A stretch of DNA of 64,000 bases from Piromyces finnis (lineage: Eukaryota; Neocallimastigomycota; Neocallimastigomycetes; Neocallimastigales; Neocallimastigaceae). The first letter of the stretch is position 1, and each line of letters begins with the position of its first letter. A program made the position numbers and the translations under genes. The DNA lies in the NCBI GenBank assembly GCA_002104945.1, contig MCFH01000038.1, forward strand, positions 414,501-478,500. The letters run 5' to 3'. Shown in pieces: positions 57,728 through 64,000 of the stretch. The notes below the pieces were generated by a model. It did not search any database and was not told the origin of the DNA. It was given only the letters and a program-made list of their open reading frames with translations.

Positions 57728-59175
57728 ATGGTAAATTAAAAATAATGAAAAACAAAGAAAAGAATAAATTATATGTTTTTACTTTTAATTACATATTATT
57801 TTACTATAATAAAAGAATATATTGTTTTTAATATTTTTTATAATTAAAGAAAAAAGAGAGATATTTATTCTAATTATATAGTATTATTGAACAAATATAT
57901 CAAAATTAACATTTTCATTTTTTATTCAATACACTTTTCATTTTATATAATTGATAATATTATATGTATAAATTATTTTTATAGAATACCAACGTTTTTA
58001 AAATTGACCCAGAACTTACCAAGTCTATTAAAAAGTTCAGAACTAGAAGAAGCAAGAATCACACTGCTTTATTAAGTAAAATGAAAAAAAAAAAATTCTT
58101 TTAATATAAATTACTATATTCAATTTCAAATTATTAATTATTGTTTTCATTTTTTTTTTTTATTTTAATAATATACAACTTTGGTATATAAATTGAAAAT
58201 TATATTCATTATTATTATATATAATTTTTTTATTGATACTTTAAAATTAATTATTTTTATTATAATTACTATTCTGTGATGAAATTCCAACATTTCGAAA
58301 TGTCAAAATTACAGTTAGAATTGATGAAGATAATCTTGTCATCGAAGAAGTAGATATATAAAGAAAAAAATTCGTTTTAATATTTGTTTTTTTTAAATGT
58401 TAATAAAATTCTTTATTTTATTTTCATTGTTTTTTTTTTTTTTTTTTTTTACAAAATGATAGGATGAATTAATTGAAGATGTTGACCTTGATAATTTCTG
58501 TGATGAATTACCAGATGTAGATCCAAGATATCCTTTTCATAATTAATAGTGTTAAATTTAATTAATATATATTCACTTTTTTCATAAATTCTATTATCTA
58601 ATTTAGTATCTTTAACTTTTTAATTTTTTTTTTTTTAATTTGTTCTTTTTGGGTGTTTACATATATTCTCTTATCTTATAATAGAGTTCATGAAGATGGT
58701 CGTCTTTCAAATCCATTGATTTTCATTTGTTATATTCCAGAAGGTTTATAATTTTAAATATTAATTTATTTTTTTTTTCAAATATATAAATCATCAAAAT
58801 ATATTAAGATATAATATCAATAATAATGGAAAATGATATATTCATTATTTTTTTTAATTGGCGATATTATTAAAATAAAGCATTACTTATTGTTTTTTAT
58901 TTTTTATATATATATATAATTTTTTTCTAATATACATTCACTACTCTCTTCCAACTTTTTAGGTATTCCAACTCAAACTACTATGCTTTATAGTTCTGCC
59001 AAGAATCTTGTTCAAAATGAATCCTTAATTAACGGAAAAGTAATAACTAATCCTTTTTATTCCTATTTTATACTTTATTTATTAATACTTTCATTTTATT
59101 AATTATATTTCATAGGCTCTTGAATTAAGAGATGCTACTGATTTTGATGAAGAATGGTTACTTTCTCAAATTTAA
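57728..59175 (+). CDS. GMF1: Glia maturation factor (ADF-H, Arp2/3 debranching)
   Basis: ADF-homology protein that binds Arp2/3 complex and removes actin branches; cytosolic, at actin patches. Exons: 57728-57730 (ATG only, inferred), 57985-58075, 58315-58349, 58463-58527, 58661-58743, 58963-59039 and 59116-59175. Total 414 nt, 137 residues, the normal GMF length. Visible segments: F-K-I-D-P-E-L-T-K-S-I-K-K-F-R, N-H-T-A-L-L-I-R-I-D-E-D, D-N-F-C-D-E-L-P-D-V-D-P-R-Y-I-L-L-S-Y, H-E-D-G-R-L-S-N-P-L-I-F-I-C-Y-I-P and T-T-M-L-Y-S-S-A-K-N-L-V. The DELPxxxPR-[YF]-I-L-L-S-Y and DGR-x-S-x-P-L motifs separate GMF from cofilin. The fourth intron has AT-AC ends. The start exon is the weakest part of the model: ATG is followed at once by GTAAAT, and the next exon opens in phase 0 with N-T-N-V-F-K. 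Confidence 0.88.
58528..58660 (+). other. GMF1: AT-AC (U12-type) intron in the GMF gene
   Basis: 133 nt. The 5' end reads ATATCCTTTT, the minor-spliceosome AT-AC donor consensus. The 3' end reads TGTTTAC. A TCTTTAACT element at 58609-58617 fits the U12 branch-site consensus (TTCCTTAACT), though it is about 45 nt from the 3' end. Removing exactly this segment joins CCA-AG to A-TAT-ATT and gives P-R-Y-I-L-L-S-Y, as GMF requires. No GT or GC donor in this exon gives the family sequence. Confidence 0.82.
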
Positions 59176-59855
59176 GTGGCCTTCTCGCATCTTAAAGATT
59201 TATTTTGTCGTTATTTTTAAATAATAAAAGCAAGCATTATCTCTTGATACTAAAAAAAAAAAGGGGGATATATTTCATAAATAGTTATTAATGATATATC
59301 TATAATAATAATTATAATAATTTAAAATAAGATTCATATTATTTTCTAGTTTATTTTTTCATTATTAAAACATTAATGAAAAAAAAAAAGGGTCGAATTA
59401 GTAGTATTTCAAGTAAAAACCTACCTCACTTTACAATAAAATAACTTTAAAAATAAATGAATAAATAAATAAAATAAATAAATTTTAAATAAATTAATTC
59501 ATTTCAATTTAATTATATATAATATATAATTAATAATAAAAATATTTTTTTATATCCCAACAATTAAATAATAATTTTATTCTACTTTAAAATTATTTAA
59601 AAAATTGAGTTCCTTGTTGTTTTAAATTATATATTTCAATATTTAAAATTTGAAATTCGATTTCATATTAAAAACCATTTTGATAAAGGATTTTTATTTT
59701 AATATATAATAACTATATATAAAAGAAAAGAAAGATTTTAAATTTATGTATATGTAATAAATAGAATAAAATAAAATAAAAATAAAAAATATTAAAATTA
59801 TTATACAAATTAAAATTTCAAAGAAAAATAAAAATTTAAATTTTAAAAAATTTAA
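59176..59855. other. Intergenic region
   Basis: 3' UTR of GMF and promoter of the SPRTN gene. AT-rich with A runs; AAAT-type short repeat near 59455-59480. No ORF. Confidence 0.6.
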
Positions 59856-62669
59856 ATGGGCTTAACCAATAGCCAAAGAAGATTTAATAATGAAAGACTT
59901 CAAATTGAATATGATAGTTATATAGCAAAGAAGATTCAGGAAGAAGAGCAAAAACAATATGAGGAACGAAAAAAAATTGAACAGGATGACTTTGAATTTG
60001 CAAAAAAGTTACAAGAAGAGGAAAAACAACTATCGTCTCAAATAACATCTTCATTATTGCAAAATAAAAATGGACAATTTATTAATATGATTGACTTGAC
60101 ACAAATTGATGTAAATAATACTAGGATATATAACAAAGATAAAAATCATCATTCACCTATAAAAAATCAACAACCGAAAGTAAATTTACATGAAAATAAA
60201 GGTAGTAATAAAATTAAAAGTGAAAATAAGATAGGAACAAATATAGTAAGAAAAAGAGAAATCATAGATGAAAAATCTGATTTTGAAATAAAGAAAAAAG
60301 TTAAAATTGAAAAGGCTAAGGATACAAGAAATAATAGATTTGATGCTAATAGTAGTTTTGGTAAAAAAGAAATAGATATTAATATTGAGAAAACGATAGA
60401 GAGCCATTCTATTAGGAAAGAAAAAAATAAACACTTGGAACAACAACAACAAAATTTGTTGATAAGAAATGTCATTTCTAATTATAATTTAAATCATAGA
60501 CCTAAAAAAGAAATTTCAAATGTATTGACAGACATAAAAACAGAGTTAATTAATAATAAGATGCAACAATTGAAATCAATGGGTGTTTATTCCAATGTTA
60601 ATCAAAACCCGTTGAAAAATATTTCGCATGTTGAAAAAGATGATTTAACCAAGTCATTACCAACAGTAAATAGTTTATTGAAAAAATTTAATACCAAAAA
60701 TATAAATAATAATCAACCATTAACCAATAATAATATTAAAGGAAAAGCAATACAAAGCTTCAGTGATGAAATGTTAAGTGAACAGCTTCAACGAGAGGAG
60801 GTATTAATAAATAGTCTAAGTGACCAACCATTTAATCCTCAAAAATCAGATGTGCCAACATCTTCTATGGATAAAGTAAAAGAGATAATTTTAGAACAGG
60901 AACGTCTTTTACAAGAATATAATAGAAAAAGAAAGGGAAAAGAAAGGGATGAAAGAGATAGCCCTATTAAAAGTGTTGTACCCATTAATAATTTAAAGGT
61001 TAATCACACTGCTTCCTTAAAAAAATTTAATGCTAATAGTATTAATGAATTGGATGATCCTTGTCCGGATTTACACCAACTCTTTCTTTTATTTAATGCG
61101 CAATATTTTCATCACAAATTAGATAGTGTGGAAGTGAGGTGGTCAAAACGTATGACCCTTTGTGCTGGTATATGTTATTACTATCCGGGTGGCTATTGTT
61201 CTGTACGGTTAAGTGAACCCCTTTTGAAATTCAGAACACGAGGTAAGATATTTTACAAATATTAATGTTTTATACCTTTTTATATCATTTTATTTATTTT
61301 TTAAAATTTAGTATAATTGACAATATATATTTGATTATTAATTAATTATCATATAGATGATTTCATAAATACACTTCTTCATGAAATGGTAAAATATTTA
61401 TTGTATTTTAGTATAATAATAAAAGTAATTTTTAATTAAAATAATAATAATATGTTAAACATTTATTAGATTCATGCTTATTTATTTTTAACTGAAGGTA
61501 ATAAGGATCATGATGGACATGGTGAAAGTTTTCATCGCATTATGTATAAATTAAATAAAGAAACCGGATCAAATATCACAGTATATCATAATTTTCATAA
61601 TGAAGTAAATCATTATAGGACACATGTATGGCGATGTAATGGGTAAATATTTATTACAACAAAGAAAGTCATCTTTCTTTACTAAATATTATAGACTTTA
61701 TATATTTTAAAATACATTTTTAAATTATTTAATATTTTTTTTTTCTTTTTTCAATCTATTTTTTTTTATTTGACATTTTCTAGTCCATGTCGTAATAGAC
61801 CTCCATTCTTTGGTTATGTAAGACGTTCCATGAACCGTAAACCTCAGAAAGCAGATCATTGGTGGCGGCAACATCAAATGACTTGTGGTGGTGAATTTAT
61901 AAAGATTTCTGAACCAGAAGAATATACCCGTAAACGTTTAAAGAAACAACAAAAGGATGGAAGTGATACTATGATAGACAAAACACTCTTAAATCAACCT
62001 TCTACATCCGATTTTGATAACTTTCAACGATTAAAAACTATCAACACTACTACTATTTCAAAGCCAAGATCAACTCAAATCACAAAGCCTACTAATTTCA
62101 TTAAATCTGTTAATCAAATTAAACCTACTCAATTAACGAAACCTACCCTAACAAAACCAAAGCCTAGACTTTTTAACCCCACTAAAGTTAATAGTCCTAA
62201 TCACAGTAAACCTGATCTTTCTTTCCGAACCAAAATTTTTGATCCTCGAACAAAACGAGAATTTGACGGTGGTGGCCATTTTATTCAAGCTCATGCTGAT
62301 GATGAAATTGATGATGGTACAAATGATTTTAGTAATCATAATATTCTTCGTCACCCTACTAATACCAGAAGTTTTGGTGGAACCAGCGGTAAACTTTTTG
62401 GTAGAAGTGGTAATGTCCATGGTTTTAAAGATAAAAAAAATACATCTTCTTCTATTACTACTACTTCCAAGCCAGGAAGTAATATACATGGTTTTGGTAG
62501 CTTGAAAAAAACTGTTTCTAATACCGTTTCAACTTCTAAACCAGGAAGTAATATTCATGGTTTTAGTAGTTTTAAGAAAAACAATTCTAATACAACCAAC
62601 TCCACAAAAAAGAATAAAACCTCTGGTAGTAATAAAAGTATCTATGACTTTTTAAAAAGAAAGAAATAG
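59856..62669 (+). CDS. SPRTN: SPRTN/Spartan DNA-protein crosslink protease
   Basis: Metalloprotease that degrades proteins crosslinked to DNA; nuclear. Exons 59856-61242, 61357-61388, 61470-61642 and 61784-62669 join in phase to 825 residues. SprT domain at about 400-540: P-D-L-H-Q-L-F-L-L-F-N-A-Q-Y-F, L-C-A-G-I-C-Y-Y, the zinc motif H-E-M|I-H (an intron splits it), then H-D-G-H-G-E-S-F-H. A zinc-ribbon part follows (V-W-R-C-N-G-P-C, then C-G-G-E-F). The N-terminus has two ubiquitin-binding MIU/UIM-like helices (I-A-K-K-I-Q-E-E-E and F-A-K-K-L-Q-E-E-E) and a third near residue 310 (L-S-E-Q-L-Q-R-E-E). The C-terminal tail has an SHP-like p97/Cdc48 site (S-F-G-G-T-S-G-K-L-F-G), repeats of S-K-P-G-S-N-I-H-G-F, and ends N-K-S-I-Y-D-F-L-K-R-K-K, a degenerate PCNA-binding box. 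The middle of exon 1 is Lys/Asn-rich and disordered. Confidence 0.88.
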
Positions 62670-63811
62670 ATTTTTAAATATCAAAAACAATTTTCTACAT
62701 AATTTTGATATCAACAAAACCTTCAAACTTATATACGTTTACAATTCAATTTTAATTTGTATATTATATTGTTACCGTTAGCTATATATTTTATTTTTTT
62801 TTTTATATCTTCATTCGTCTCTTTGTAAAAATAAAGAATGAAATATTTATTTTGTAATATTTTATAGTAACATTTTTTCTAAAAAGTTAAATACTTATAT
62901 TAGAATCATTATCATTATTGTCATAACATCTACTATCTATTAAAATTATTGTTAAAAAAAGTTATTTCATAATTATTTTATTTTATATAATAAAAGTTTT
63001 CTTTTTTCTTGTGTTTTTTTTTTTTTAATAAAATTTTTATATTATTTAAAGTTACATAATTAAAAATTAAAATATTAAAAAAAAAAATTTCATATGGTTA
63101 AAAATAATAATAAAAATAAAATAAAATAAAAATTATAAAGATTATGAGAAAGAATAAAAAAAAAAGTGTTATAAATAAAATATAAAATAAGTATTGGTTT
63201 AATAATGCTTTGTTTTTATTATAAAACTTGTATATTTTGAGTAGTTTTTTTTTTATAGGTATTTGAACTTTTTTTTTTTTAGTATTAAAAACATTTTCAA
63301 TAATTAAAATTTTAATTAAATTTCATTTAAATTTTTTTAATTTGAAATTTATATAAAAATTTTTTATTTTTAATTATTAAATTATTTTTTTTTTGTTGAC
63401 ATTTATTAAAAAAAAAAAAAAAAGTATTCTCCATTTTTGAATAATAGAAGATAAACCAACAAACAAACAAAAAAAAAAACAACAAAACAATATAAATTAT
63501 CACTTTTATAATAATATTATTAAAATAAAGTAAATATTTATATATATAAAAAAGAAGAAAAAAAGAAATAAAATCTTAAATTTTTTATAATTTAAAAATA
63601 AAAGAAAAACATCGAACTTTCATTTTATTTATATTTTTAAAAAATAAAAAAAATGTCAAAAATATAAACAATCTATACTAATGAATACATCTATCTTTAT
63701 TAATAATATATATATTGTCACTCAATAATTAATATTATATATTTATTATCAACATTTTTATTTTCTTATTAATATTTCAATATTAATATATATATATATA
63801 TAAAAGTCAAA
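62670..63811. other. Intergenic region
   Basis: 3' flank of SPRTN and promoter of the RVS161-type gene. A/T homopolymers throughout; a (TA)n stretch lies just upstream of the next start at about 63787-63801. No ORF. Confidence 0.6.
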
Positions 63812-64000
63812 ATGAGTTGGTATGTACAATGTGACAAAATAACACTATAAAATAAATAATTGAAAAGGTCATTGCTTTTATTTATAATTATTAATATAAT
63901 TACTATTAAAATTATTATATGACTTTGGTATACATTAAATAAATAGGAATGGATTTAAGAAGAAGATTAACCGTGTTGGTACTATGGTAAAATATCAAAA
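63812..64000 (+). CDS. RVS161: RVS161/Hob3-type BAR protein (5' part only)
   Basis: Membrane-curving BAR protein of endocytosis and actin patches. Only the N-terminus is in the window. Coding exon 1 is 8 nt (63812-63819, ATG-AGT-TG) with a GTATGT donor; exon 2 starts at 63947 after TAG and completes Trp. The reading is M-S-W-N-G-F-K-K-K-I-N-R-V-G-T-M-V-K-Y-Q-K up to the window end. The M-S-W-x-G-F-K-K-x-x-N-R-[AV]-G opening is typical of the fungal Rvs161/Hob3 branch rather than Rvs167. The GTAAAA at 63986 could start another intron, so the last six residues are less sure. Confidence 0.75.

Noticed and set aside
60167-60475. Two overlapping minus-strand ORFs with hydrophobic residues
   Set aside because: Antisense of the Lys/Asn-rich part of SPRTN exon 1.

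Overview
This window looks like nuclear DNA of an anaerobic gut fungus (Neocallimastigomycota; genus not resolvable). Base composition is extremely AT-rich, with long A/T runs, (TAA)n/(TTA)n microsatellites and Asn/Lys-rich proteins. Genes carry many short introns, mostly GT-AG. Epsilon-tubulin and an axonemal dynein assembly factor point to a flagellated zoospore. A scaffoldin-like Cys repeat protein, a class C GPCR with a beta-helix ectodomain, and two intronless bacterial-like genes fit a rumen-type fungus. No tRNA, rRNA, CRISPR array or transposon was recognised.

Layout. 136-3150 (+): 5'-truncated GPCR with a beta-helix ectodomain. 4054-6600 (-): LRR membrane protein, one repeat per exon. 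7105-10134 (-): intronless TerD-domain protein of bacterial type. 11121-12195 (-): DNAAF6/PIH1D3. 12809-15063 (+): AGGF1-like OCRE/FHA protein without a G-patch. 15508-18651 (-): epsilon-tubulin. 21420-23171 (-): four-RRM Mrn1/Nrd1-type protein. 27996-30982 (+): phosphomevalonate kinase. 33575-37536 (+): TAPT1/Emp65 family membrane protein. 38398-40648 (+): unknown disordered protein with a frameshifted coding-like tail to 40980. 41527-45520 (-): slicer-type Argonaute. 46594-47133 (+): GNAT acetyltransferase, probably acquired from bacteria. 47903-49432 (-): ankyrin protein. 50358-54950 (-): large secreted Cys-repeat protein, candidate cellulosome scaffoldin. 57728-59175 (+): glia maturation factor. 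59856-62669 (+): SPRTN/Spartan protease. 63812-64000 (+): start of an RVS161/Hob3-type BAR protein.

The genes are mostly unrelated housekeeping and accessory genes, and I see no single multi-gene system. Shared themes are cilium/centriole (TUBE1, DNAAF6), actin and membrane remodelling (GMF, RVS161), and RNA control (Argonaute, RRM protein, AGGF1-like).

The most striking local signal is in the GMF gene. Its reading frame is restored to an intact GMF core only if a 133-nt intron with AT-AC ends and a near-perfect minor-spliceosome (U12-type) donor is removed. Other notable structures are a run of nine single-LRR exons joined by phase-2 introns, a 20-nt internal microexon in epsilon-tubulin, very short first coding exons in four genes, and an FHA domain split by about 260 acidic residues.
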